This document shows, piece by piece, positions 30,986 to 39,038 of a stretch of DNA of 64,000 bases; position 1 is the first letter of the stretch; each line of letters opens with the position of its first letter. The notes beneath the pieces were generated by a model, which had not been told where the DNA came from, searched no databases, and saw nothing but the letters and a program-made list of their open reading frames with translations. Made by a program: the position numbers and the translations under genes. The stretch is from an uncultured Bacteroidales bacterium (GTDB taxonomy: Bacteria; Bacteroidota; Bacteroidia; Bacteroidales; UBA932), in assembly GCA_934700615.1 (NCBI GenBank), contig CAKUXR010000009.1, positions 40,290-104,289 of the forward strand. Reading direction: 5' to 3'.

Positions 30986-32569
30986 TTATCCGCAGTAGAA
31001 ATACTTGTCCACAAGTTCTTTCACCTTAGCTGCATCCTTTACTGCATCAGCAAGCATTCCCTTGTCATTGAATGACTTGAGAGCACGCTCGATACCGTCG
31101 ATCATTCTTGGAGTGAAGACATTATTTCTTTCGAAGATCTCTCTTGACTCCTCGAGACAATCTGCTGCCTCAGCGCAACTTCCAGGAAGTTCAGCAAAGT
31201 CCTTGGAACCCTTCGTATGGATATTCAAGCCGGCATAAGTACGAGCCACGAGGTCAAGAGCCTCTTTCTCCGGCATCTCAAGACCGATACGGCAAGCTAC
31301 GCACAATCCTGCCATAAGCTGGTAAATATCCGCCGAGCTGTCAGGAGAACGCATCTCGAAGGTCTGCTTGTCAGAAGCGTCAGAAACGACATACTCCTCA
31401 GAAGACTTGTAGGTCTCTTCCATAGGATTTGCCACTGCACACATGTCAATGCCTGTCGCCCATCCGAGAGGAACGCGTACAAGGGCTGAACGGTTGCAGT
31501 CACCCCAACAGATATTGGTAGGAGCCTCCTGATGAGGAACGAGACGGAAGAATGAGGTAGGATTCTTGTTTCCGAACGCCGTAATTGCAGGAGCCAATGT
31601 CATGAGACCAGCGATAGCCCTCTTGGCGATATCTGAAAGCTTACCATTCTCGGTCATGCAGCTGTGGCCGTCTTTCATGATACGCATATGTACGTGCATA
31701 CCTGAACCCGCCTCACCTACGATAATCTTAGGAGCGAAGGTAACATCGAGGCCGTACTGCCATCCCAATGTTCTGATAACCCATTTTGCAAGAAGCAGCT
31801 GGTCAGCCGCAGTCTCGATAGGGCAAGGAAGGAATTCAACCTCATTCTGCTCATAAGTCTTGCCGTCACGTGAGAAGTTGCCCACCTCGCTGTGACCGTA
31901 TTTGATGAGTCCGCCTGTCTGGGCAATCATAGACATGCACTCTGTCCTGAAAGCATTGAGTTTAGCAAATGGTGATGACTCATGATATCCCTTCTGGTCT
32001 GTTCCAGGGAAAAGCTGTTCCTCTTCAGTGATGACATAATACTCGAGCTCGCCCATGGCGTCGAAAGTCATTCCGGTAGATTCGCGGAATGCATTGGAAG
32101 CCTTGACGATGGTCTGGTATGGATCGCACTCGAACGGACGGCCATCCTTGTCGAAGAATGAGCAGAGCATACCGAGTGTAGGAATTTCTGAGAATGGATC
32201 TACAAATGCTGTCCTGAATCTAGGAATCACATAGAGGTCACTGCTTCCGGCCTCGACGAATGAAGGGAAAAGGCTTGAACCATCAACTCTCTCGCCCTGG
32301 CTCAGAATAGTTTCGAGATACTCAAGGCTGTTAATCATGAAGTTCAATGTCTTGACTCTGCCATCCTCGGCAGGATACATGAAGTTCACCATCTTGATTC
32401 CGTAAGAACGGACGAAGTTAATAATGTCAGCTTTTGTGAAGGTCTCTGGAGACTTCTGGAGGAAAGCCGCAACAATGTTCGGAGACATTTCCAGTTTTTT
32501 GTCAGTCATATCTTTAGTTTGTGTTATTTGTGGTTCGCTAATGGTTTGTTCTTTTAAATTTGAATCCAC
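30986..32569 (-). CDS. Glutamine synthetase (type I-like catalytic domain)
   Basis: A 527-residue enzyme (507 if it starts at the internal ATG at 32509). It makes glutamine from glutamate, ammonia and ATP. Active-site motifs are visible: GELEYYVITEEE, GEAGSGMHVHMRI (glutamate/metal binding), NPTSFFRLVPHQEAPTNICW and NRSALVRVP. The usual adenylylated Tyr loop of enteric GlnA (NLYDLPPEE) is not seen. It has a good Bacteroidota promoter at 32596-32626. It is followed after a gap by murI on the same strand but in the reverse order, so it is probably separate from that operon. glnA as symbol is not given because several GS types exist in Bacteroidota. Confidence 0.85.
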   Translation of the reverse strand: MDSNLKEQTISEPQITQTKDMTDKKLEMSPNIVAAFLQKSPETFTKADIINFVRSYGIKMVNFMYPAEDGRVKTLNFMINSLEYLETILSQGERVDGSSLFPSFVEAGSSDLYVIPRFRTAFVDPFSEIPTLGMLCSFFDKDGRPFECDPYQTIVKASNAFRESTGMTFDAMGELEYYVITEEEQLFPGTDQKGYHESSPFAKLNAFRTECMSMIAQTGGLIKYGHSEVGNFSRDGKTYEQNEVEFLPCPIETAADQLLLAKWVIRTLGWQYGLDVTFAPKIIVGEAGSGMHVHMRIMKDGHSCMTENGKLSDIAKRAIAGLMTLAPAITAFGNKNPTSFFRLVPHQEAPTNICWGDCNRSALVRVPLGWATGIDMCAVANPMEETYKSSEEYVVSDASDKQTFEMRSPDSSADIYQLMAGLCVACRIGLEMPEKEALDLVARTYAGLNIHTKGSKDFAELPGSCAEAADCLEESREIFERNNVFTPRMIDGIERALKSFNDKGMLADAVKDAAKVKELVDKYFYCG

Positions 32570-32595
32570 GCGATAGCATTAATAATTATTTGTAG

Positions 32596-32626
32596 CAAAA
32601 CTAATGAATATAATTAACATTTCAAA
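32596..32626 (-). promoter_or_regulatory. Promoter of the glutamine synthetase gene
   Basis: Minus strand: TTTG at 32623-32626, 19-base spacer, then TAGTTTTG at 32596-32603. This is an exact match to TTTG-N19-TAnnTTTG. The predicted start is near 32589, giving a leader of about 20 bases to the first ATG (32569) or 80 to the second. The element sits in the 90-base gap between murI and the gene. Confidence 0.8.
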
Positions 32627-32659
32627 GCAAAGCCCCGTTTTTCCTTCAAAGCCGGCAAG

Positions 32660-33496
32660 TTACCGGTAAACCATTCCGAAAAGATGGTAAAGCGGGCCGG
32701 AATCACCTGACGACAAAAGTGTTACATCCGGTGTGGCACATGAACAGTCTCTGGCGGGATTTCCGACCGGAAGATGTTCCTCGGTCATGACATGGACAAG
32801 CTGACGCGCAACGGCAGGGGCGGGATCAATGAATCTGATTCCCGGCCCTGCAACTTTTTGCAGGACAGGCAGGAGGAACGGATAATGAGTACAGCCCAGG
32901 ACAATGATGTCGGCATTGGCCTTCAGGAGAGGTTCAAGGCTTGCGGAGACAACTGCCTCTGTTTCAGGCCCGGACAACCTGCCAGACTCGACAAGTTCCA
33001 CGAAACCGGTACCGACATGCTCGACGACATTGACATTGTCATCGACACTCCCTTTGGTCTTCAGGTACTTAGAGCCTTTGAGCGTCCCGGCTGTCGCGAG
33101 CACGCCGACGACGCCGGTGCGGGTACCGAGAGCGGCAGGCTTGACCGCAGGCTCCATGCCGATAAAGCGGACGTGGTCATGCCTGCCTGAGGTCAATGCC
33201 AGTACACGTGACCTGACCTCCTCTGACGCAGCGTCCGAATACTCCGCCCTGAGAACGGAAATGGCAGCGGCAGTCGCGGTATTGCATGCCACGACTATAA
33301 TGTCCGCCCCTTCCCGAAGTAAAGTTTCCGTAATCACACGGGCCCGCGCCTGAATGTACTCCGGAGACTTTTCCCCATACGGGCAATGCGCATTGTCAGA
33401 AAAATATATGTATTTGTCATCAGGCAGAAGACGGGTTATCTCCCGTAGGACCGACAACCCGCCTTCTCCAGAATCAAAGATTCCTATAGTAGCCAT
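32660..33496 (-). CDS. murI: Glutamate racemase
   Basis: A 278-residue MurI, which makes D-glutamate for peptidoglycan. Both catalytic cysteines are in place: Cys71 in VVACNTATA and Cys202 in VLGCTHYPFL. The start motif IGIFDSGEGGLSVLREI with Asp8-Ser9 and the pair PYGEKS support the call. It is the last gene of the cell-wall gene set read on the minus strand, 11 bases after the repeat-rich secreted protein. Confidence 0.95.
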   Translation of the reverse strand: MATIGIFDSGEGGLSVLREITRLLPDDKYIYFSDNAHCPYGEKSPEYIQARARVITETLLREGADIIVVACNTATAAAISVLRAEYSDAASEEVRSRVLALTSGRHDHVRFIGMEPAVKPAALGTRTGVVGVLATAGTLKGSKYLKTKGSVDDNVNVVEHVGTGFVELVESGRLSGPETEAVVSASLEPLLKANADIIVLGCTHYPFLLPVLQKVAGPGIRFIDPAPAVARQLVHVMTEEHLPVGNPARDCSCATPDVTLLSSGDSGPLYHLFGMVYR

Positions 33497-33507
33497 ATTG
33501 ATTTTCG

Positions 33508-35115
33508 CTAATAACCGTAGCTGTAGTTTCTTGCCATCTGACCATACATCTGGCCGAGAACTTCGAGATAAGGTGTACCACTTACAAGAGTCAGTCTATA
33601 GACCGTATCGTCCACTCTGTAGTACTGGACTCCGTTGAGGGTTATTATATCATAATCTTCAGGAAGTGCCTGGACCAGAGCACCTGCAGGAGGAACGATT
33701 ACCTGGTACTGCCCGCTTCCATTGACAATATAGAATATACCGTCCTGATAGAAGTAATTCCTGTCGGCATAGGCATAGCTCTGCACGAGTCCGAGACGGT
33801 TTGCGATCTCGTAAGACGACATCGCGGCATTGGGGTTCATCGCTATCGACCTGTTCTGAGCCAGGATTGTCGCATTGTTCTGGGCGATGATCCGGTTCTG
33901 CTGGTCAATGTATCTGTTGTTCGCGTCAATGGTGCTGTATGTCCTGTAAACATTTGAATAGTAAGCGAAATTGACAGCAGCGAAGGTCAGATTCGCGATA
34001 GGGCGCGCGATCGTGACTCCGAACGGCGGACGGCAAACGATGTAGTGACCTCCATAAGGCCTGTAATAGACATCGTTATACATATAGTAGCTTACGCCGT
34101 AATAGGTCACCACCTTGTATCTCGGAGGAAGAACCTCAACCCTATAACCGAAGCAGTGAGGATTGTGATGGTCATAGAAGTGGCTCGGACGGTCATATGC
34201 CATGAAGTCCCTGTCACGAGGCGGAATCCTGTGGACATTGTGGTCCTCAATCCTGAAGTCCTTGGAATTGTCCATGCGTGAAGGGCCGCGGCTTCCAGAG
34301 TTCTGTCTGACGCTGCTGCCGGACTGCGACCTCATCTGGCTGGTCACTGTACCTAGACCGTTTCTGGTAACATTGGTATTGCTTCTTACTGCACCTGAAG
34401 AGCTTGACTGACGCTCATCCCTCACGACATTGTCATTGCGGTTATAATTATTGTAATTGCCGACGGCAGCATTGTCCATACGGACCGTACCTGTCGAAGT
34501 GCTCTGACGGACAGACGAAGAACCGGACTGCCTTGTAATTGTCGTTCCTGTCTGGCGCTGCTGGGTGTTTGAAGTACCTGACTGGCGCTGCACGGCAGTA
34601 CCGGTCTGGCGGGTCGATGAAGAACTGCTGCTGGACTGTCTCTGTGCATTGACGCCATTCTGACGCTGGGTGCTCGAAGATGACTGCCTCTGGGTAGCAG
34701 TTCCCTGACGGTTCGTATTGGTATTGCCGGTCTGGCGCTGAACTGTCGTACCTGTCTGACGCTGGGTGGAAGAAGAAGACTGACGCTGGACGGTGCCGGT
34801 CTGCCTCTGGGTGGTCGTTCCGGTCTGCCTCTGTTGGGTGCCTGACGATGACCTTGTGGTCGTAGAACGGTTCTGAGTGCTTCCCGTATTGCTTCTCTGC
34901 TGGGTACTTCTCTGAGTCGTAGTACCTGTCTGGCGCTGCTGGGTACCTGACGACGACCTCGTAGTGGTAGAACGCTGCTGTGTACTGCCGGTCCCGGTCC
35001 TCTGCTGATTAGTAGTGGTAGTCGTCCTACGCACCTGCGCATCGATATCTACACTAGGAATAAGCAATGCAAACGCTGCCAGCGATGCCAAAGCCATGTT
35101 TCTGATATCTCTCAT
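33508..35115 (-). CDS. Secreted Q/R/T/S-repeat protein with C-terminal DUF6515-like domain
   Basis: A 535-residue protein with a signal peptide (MRDIRNMALASLAAFALLIP) and a very low-complexity region of about 200 residues built from imperfect repeats of QRQTG, QRQSSSS and STTTRSSSG. The charge is strongly basic from Arg. The C-terminal half from about residue 300 has many Tyr (TYYGVSYYMYNDVYYRPYGG), an Asn/Gln-rich part (DQQNRIIAQNNATILAQN), and a last domain PPAGALVQALPEDYDIITLN then YYRVDDTVYR, which is like DUF6515. No enzyme motif is seen. Likely an envelope or outer-surface structural or adhesive protein. It has 81 bases to the upstream NamZ gene, so it may be its own unit or an extension of it. 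Confidence 0.7.
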   Translation of the reverse strand: MRDIRNMALASLAAFALLIPSVDIDAQVRRTTTTTNQQRTGTGSTQQRSTTTRSSSGTQQRQTGTTTQRSTQQRSNTGSTQNRSTTTRSSSGTQQRQTGTTTQRQTGTVQRQSSSSTQRQTGTTVQRQTGNTNTNRQGTATQRQSSSSTQRQNGVNAQRQSSSSSSSTRQTGTAVQRQSGTSNTQQRQTGTTITRQSGSSSVRQSTSTGTVRMDNAAVGNYNNYNRNDNVVRDERQSSSSGAVRSNTNVTRNGLGTVTSQMRSQSGSSVRQNSGSRGPSRMDNSKDFRIEDHNVHRIPPRDRDFMAYDRPSHFYDHHNPHCFGYRVEVLPPRYKVVTYYGVSYYMYNDVYYRPYGGHYIVCRPPFGVTIARPIANLTFAAVNFAYYSNVYRTYSTIDANNRYIDQQNRIIAQNNATILAQNRSIAMNPNAAMSSYEIANRLGLVQSYAYADRNYFYQDGIFYIVNGSGQYQVIVPPAGALVQALPEDYDIITLNGVQYYRVDDTVYRLTLVSGTPYLEVLGQMYGQMARNYSYGY

Positions 35116-35196
35116 AATACAAATAGTTTTTACGGAGACGGGCGGAAATCGTCAATGACAATCCACATTTCCCGTTCCTGGGTTATTAGCCTGGAC

Positions 35197-36480
35197 CTAC
35201 CGATAAAGATAATACTTCTTCGAGAGATCCTTGAAAGCCGTCACATCCTTGTTCCAATAGTCGATGATGTCGGACACTTCAAGACGCTTTGAAAAGGTCT
35301 TCCTTACATAATCCGTACCACATACCTTGTCAAACATCCCCACACGGTCACCGGCCATCAAGAACGGATTATGGTCAGGATAAAGATGATTCAGAGCCTG
35401 CATCACATAAAACTGCGTCATGGTTATCTGTGCCGACTCAAAATCATAAAAATGATATTGCACACCATGAAGCAGTTTTCCCTTGGCACTTCCCGCGATA
35501 GGTTTGTAATGAATTGTCCTGAAAGCGACACCCGGCAGATTATAACTGTCAAGTTCTGCCTTCAGTTTGTCCGCATCAATCCATTCGGCTGCAAAAGTCT
35601 CGAAAGGAAGGGTATAGCCAATGCCGATGTTCAGATATCCGTAAAGCTCACCTGCAATTCCAGATGAAGGATAGTCCACAGCAGACTGCGGGTAAGGGAT
35701 ATTAGGAGAAGGCAGAACCCAAGGCAGGCCGGTTTCGACATAAGACATGTTGCGGCGCCATCCGTCCATAGGAATGACACTGAGTCTGCACTTCAGATGA
35801 GGCTCATAGCCGCGCTCTCCCCTGTTCAGCCCCTCTTCATTGATAAGAATGGCAAGTTCGCCGACGGTCAGACCATAAACGTAAGGAATCTGGAACTCGC
35901 TCACGAAGGAATGGAAACCGGGCTCCACATAACAGCCCTCCACCTTGTTTCCTCCGAGAGGATTCGGACGGTCAAGTACCATTACCTCAATGCCTTTCTT
36001 CGCGCAGGCACGCATGACCAGACCGAGAGTACTGATGAAAGTATAAGAGCGGGTGCCGACATCCTGGATATCATAAACCATAACGTCAATGCCATTCAGC
36101 ATTTCCTGTGAAGGCTCCCTGTACTTTCCGTAAATCGAGAACACCTTCACTCCCGTCTGAGGGTCAACGCTGTCGGAAACGACGTCTCCGGCATAAGCAT
36201 CACCGCGTACACCGTGCTCGGGTCCGAACAACGCCACAAGTTCCACGCCTTTGGCCTCGTGAAGAATGTCAATGGTAGAGCGCAAACGGGTATCAACGCC
36301 GCTCGGATTGGTCACCAGACCGACACGTTTTCCGACCAGGCCGGAAAAGCCACGTTCCTCAAGCACTTCAATGCCGGGTTTCACCTTATGGGATCTGGCA
36401 AATGATACAGCCGGAAAGCAAACGGAAACCATCGCAAGGGAAAGAATTCCCAATATTTTGAATGTCAATGACTTTGTCAT
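35197..36480 (-). CDS. namZ: Exo-beta-N-acetylmuramidase NamZ (DUF1343 family)
   Basis: A 427-residue secreted protein with a signal peptide (FKILGILSLAMVSVCFPAVS). DUF1343/PF07075 features are clear: GFSGLVGKRVGLVTNPSGVD, ALFGPEHGVRGDAYAG, DIQDVGTRSYTFISTL, LDRPNPLGG and NIPYPQSA. Studied members cleave MurNAc from the non-reducing end of peptidoglycan fragments. In this operon it sits next to a permease of AmpG type and a SpoIID-like protein, which supports a peptidoglycan salvage role. The family's exact catalytic residues were not verified here. Confidence 0.85.
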   Translation of the reverse strand: MTKSLTFKILGILSLAMVSVCFPAVSFARSHKVKPGIEVLEERGFSGLVGKRVGLVTNPSGVDTRLRSTIDILHEAKGVELVALFGPEHGVRGDAYAGDVVSDSVDPQTGVKVFSIYGKYREPSQEMLNGIDVMVYDIQDVGTRSYTFISTLGLVMRACAKKGIEVMVLDRPNPLGGNKVEGCYVEPGFHSFVSEFQIPYVYGLTVGELAILINEEGLNRGERGYEPHLKCRLSVIPMDGWRRNMSYVETGLPWVLPSPNIPYPQSAVDYPSSGIAGELYGYLNIGIGYTLPFETFAAEWIDADKLKAELDSYNLPGVAFRTIHYKPIAGSAKGKLLHGVQYHFYDFESAQITMTQFYVMQALNHLYPDHNPFLMAGDRVGMFDKVCGTDYVRKTFSKRLEVSDIIDYWNKDVTAFKDLSKKYYLYR

Positions 36481-37449
36481 AGCAATTTAGTTTTCAACAA
36501 TTGAAATTCTACCGGCAAAAAGGATGTCATTAGAGCCGGTATTGAAAATGGCGAATACGAAAGGTCTGTCCACATTCATTATAAACATCCTTTCCACAGG
36601 TCCGACAGAGGTCACACGGACACCGACAGAAGTCACCGCAGCAGCCTCTGCTCCTTTTTCATTGACCTCGACAAAACATTTCTGCTTCACTTCGTCCACA
36701 GCGACTCCGGCTGATGTGATTCCGCTGAAATCAGCTCCCTTCGAGAAGGCTTTCTCCACACCGAGAGACATAAGGACACTATTCAGGACAGCGGTCGTAT
36801 TGACCTTGAATTTTGGCATTGACAATGCCACCTTGCGTGTAACCGCTTGTTTAAGAGCGGATTCAAACATCGATGACGTCACATGCGGCAACATTGACGA
36901 GATGCTCATTCCCTCTGACGGGAGGCAGATTGCCATCTGGTACTCACCGGATTTGTATGGAAGGAACACGAATTTGCAGCCCTCGATTTCCCCGCATGGA
37001 AATTCCCTGCTGATATGCATGAACGGCACAGTCTGGTCTCCTGCCGGAGAATGGAAATCGGAGTCGAAAGTGTCATTCTTGTCGAACTGATACTCCCATG
37101 GGGCCTTGAAATACAATGCATTGATGAGGAACATCATCATGTCCGGATTTATCTGGTCGATGATTTCAGGAATCCTTCCGGCAGTCTTGTCGGAGCACCA
37201 CTTGTTTATCTCATTGACAGTGGCACGGCTGGAGAAATCACGTTCAGCTATCTTGGCAGAATAGTTCTTTTCGAGAAGGATGCGGTAATCAGAATTGACA
37301 GGGAAGCCTTTACGGATCCAGGCGGAGTTTGCTGATGATATTATATAGCCCTTTCCGGCACTGGGAACTGAGCCGCTGTACGAGGATTTTCTCAAGGCAT
37401 TGACAAGTTCCTCTTTCGTCTCGCCTGCAGCGCCCTCCACCAGCATTGA
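36086..37449. repeat. Local dense cluster of the 7-mer CATTGAC/GTCAATG
   Basis: Nine copies of CATTGAC or its complement occur in about 1.36 kb (36086, 36266, 36463, 36659, 36818, 36890, 37212, 37398, 37443; positions approximate to a few bases). They fall in different reading frames of the NamZ and serpin genes: I-D (ATT GAC) in NamZ, S-L-T (TCA TTG ACA) at the NamZ start, V-N (GTC AAT) and L-S-M (TTG TCA ATG) in the serpin. This shows the enrichment is at the DNA level. See the finding on the motif. Confidence 0.55.
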
Positions 37450-37725
37450 CAATGCCGCTCCTGCGCTGTATGGCGACACAACGACGTTGGCATCCTCATC
37501 GGAATTGGCTACAGCCGCATTGAAAAGGGACAGGCCGAAAGCTAGACGGCCCTCCGCCTTGTCGTTTGAAACAAACTCGGCAGGAGTCTGTGACTTTACA
37601 GATATTTCAGGGGCAGATTTCTGAGTATCAACTACTTTATTGTCGTTAACAGTTTTTCTCTGTGTTCCGCATGAAGCTACGGCAAGCGCAGTCATGGCCA
37701 CCAGTATTTTTAGGTTCGGTTTCAT
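36487..37725 (-). CDS. Serpin-family lipoprotein (protease inhibitor)
   Basis: A 412-residue serpin with a lipoprotein signal peptide (ILVAMTALAVASCGTQRK, lipobox Cys20) and a linker rich in S/K/P. The serpin fold is clear: NVVVSPYSAGAALSMLVEGA, INKWCSDKTAGRIPEI, LINALYFKAPWEYQF, and the C-terminal RPFVFAIFNTGSNDILFAGRI. The reactive-centre hinge EKGAEAAAVTS has the small residues needed for loop insertion, so inhibition is likely. By counting from the hinge Glu the P1-P1' pair would be Thr-Ser, favouring elastase-like proteases. No acidic export signal follows Cys, so it may face the periplasm. It stands 6 bases from namZ and 3 from the permease gene. Confidence 0.85.
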   Translation of the reverse strand: MKPNLKILVAMTALAVASCGTQRKTVNDNKVVDTQKSAPEISVKSQTPAEFVSNDKAEGRLAFGLSLFNAAVANSDEDANVVVSPYSAGAALSMLVEGAAGETKEELVNALRKSSYSGSVPSAGKGYIISSANSAWIRKGFPVNSDYRILLEKNYSAKIAERDFSSRATVNEINKWCSDKTAGRIPEIIDQINPDMMMFLINALYFKAPWEYQFDKNDTFDSDFHSPAGDQTVPFMHISREFPCGEIEGCKFVFLPYKSGEYQMAICLPSEGMSISSMLPHVTSSMFESALKQAVTRKVALSMPKFKVNTTAVLNSVLMSLGVEKAFSKGADFSGITSAGVAVDEVKQKCFVEVNEKGAEAAAVTSVGVRVTSVGPVERMFIMNVDRPFVFAIFNTGSNDILFAGRISIVEN

Positions 37726-37728
37726 ATT

Positions 37729-39036
37729 TTATTTGTTTTTACCGTATTCCGGATCCACTTTGATAAGTTTGGTCACTGCAACTGTGCCAATGCAGCAAAT
37801 GATTACCATCCAGAAGAATGCTTCATATCCGAGCATTTCCTGCAGGTAGCCTGCAAATGCCCCAGGAATCATCATGCTGAGCGCCATGAAGGCCGTGCAG
37901 ATTGCATAGTGTGACGTCTTGAACTCACCTTCCGAGAAGTACATCATGAACAACATGTATGCCGTGAAACCGAAGCCGTATCCGAACTGCTCCACAGCGA
38001 CACAGATGCTGATTATCACGAGGTTATGCGGCATTGCCATGCTCAGATAGACAAATGTCAGACACGGGAGGGTCATGCATGCAGCCATCGGCCAGAGGGA
38101 TTTCTTCAGTCCCCAGCGGGATGCCGCCATACCGCCGATGATACCGCCGATTGTCAATGCCAGGACGCCGATTGTTCCGTAAACGACTCCGACTGTGGAA
38201 GTCGGGAGACCGAGGCCGCCATGCTGTGCAGGTGACAGGAGGAACGGATTGACCATCTTCAGGAGGAATGCCTCCGGAAGTCTGTAAAGCAGCATGAATA
38301 CGATGGCAATCCAGACACCCGGTTTCTTGAAGAAGGTTACGAAGGCCTGAGCGAACTCGCCACCGAAAGAACCGCCGGATTCATTGACAGGCTTGTCGCC
38401 CGAAGGACGCGGAATTGCAAAGGTATGATATAATGTTATCAATGAGAACAATACGGCAGTTGTCGCCATAGTGAGCATCCAGGCCATAGGGATATTTCCC
38501 GTATTTTCTTCCAGCAGACCGGCGATAACCACGAGGACTCCCTGTCCGAAAATGGAAGAGAGTCTGTAGAATGTGCTTCGGATGCCGACGAAGAAGGATT
38601 GCTGTCCATGGTCCAGGCCAATCATGTAGAAGCCGTCTGCCGCGATGTCATGTGTAGCCGAGGCAAAGGCTGTTATCACGAACAAAATCAATGTGAAAGT
38701 AAACATTGATATAGGCGTGTTCATTCCGTCGATGACTTCATAGGAAGGATGAGGGATGCTGAATGTGAGCAGGACGAATGCTGCCGACATGATAATCTGC
38801 ATCATCACGATCCACCATCTCTTGGTCCTGAATATATCCACAAGCGGGCTCCAGAGCGGCTTCAATGTCCATGGAAGATAGAGAAGGCTGGTGAACAGCG
38901 CCATTTCGCCATTCGGTACGCCCATCTTCGTGAACATGGTCACTGATATGTTGTTGACAATGAAATATGGTATTCCTTCCGCAAAGTACAATGTCGGAAT
39001 CCACCACCATGGTGATTTGAGTCGTGTATTGTTCAT
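37729..39036 (-). CDS. AmpG-like MFS permease
   Basis: A 435-residue, about 12-helix MFS protein. The start SPWWWIPTLYFAEGIPYFIV and the FYMIGLDHGQQSFFVGIRSTFYR segment match AmpG-type permeases, which bring GlcNAc-anhydroMurNAc peptides into the cell. It lies between the serpin and the DUF4922-SpoIID gene with gaps of 2-3 bases, so it is translationally linked. The specific cargo (muropeptide, MurNAc or a related sugar) is inferred from neighbours. Confidence 0.8.
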   Translation of the reverse strand: MNNTRLKSPWWWIPTLYFAEGIPYFIVNNISVTMFTKMGVPNGEMALFTSLLYLPWTLKPLWSPLVDIFRTKRWWIVMMQIIMSAAFVLLTFSIPHPSYEVIDGMNTPISMFTFTLILFVITAFASATHDIAADGFYMIGLDHGQQSFFVGIRSTFYRLSSIFGQGVLVVIAGLLEENTGNIPMAWMLTMATTAVLFSLITLYHTFAIPRPSGDKPVNESGGSFGGEFAQAFVTFFKKPGVWIAIVFMLLYRLPEAFLLKMVNPFLLSPAQHGGLGLPTSTVGVVYGTIGVLALTIGGIIGGMAASRWGLKKSLWPMAACMTLPCLTFVYLSMAMPHNLVIISICVAVEQFGYGFGFTAYMLFMMYFSEGEFKTSHYAICTAFMALSMMIPGAFAGYLQEMLGYEAFFWMVIICCIGTVAVTKLIKVDPEYGKNK

Positions 39037-39038
39037 AA

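Noticed and set aside
34422..35042. A CRISPR-like or minisatellite DNA array within the repeat gene
   Set aside because: The repeats are in frame, imperfect, vary in length and encode QRQTG-type peptide repeats after a signal peptide; there are no uniform spacers.
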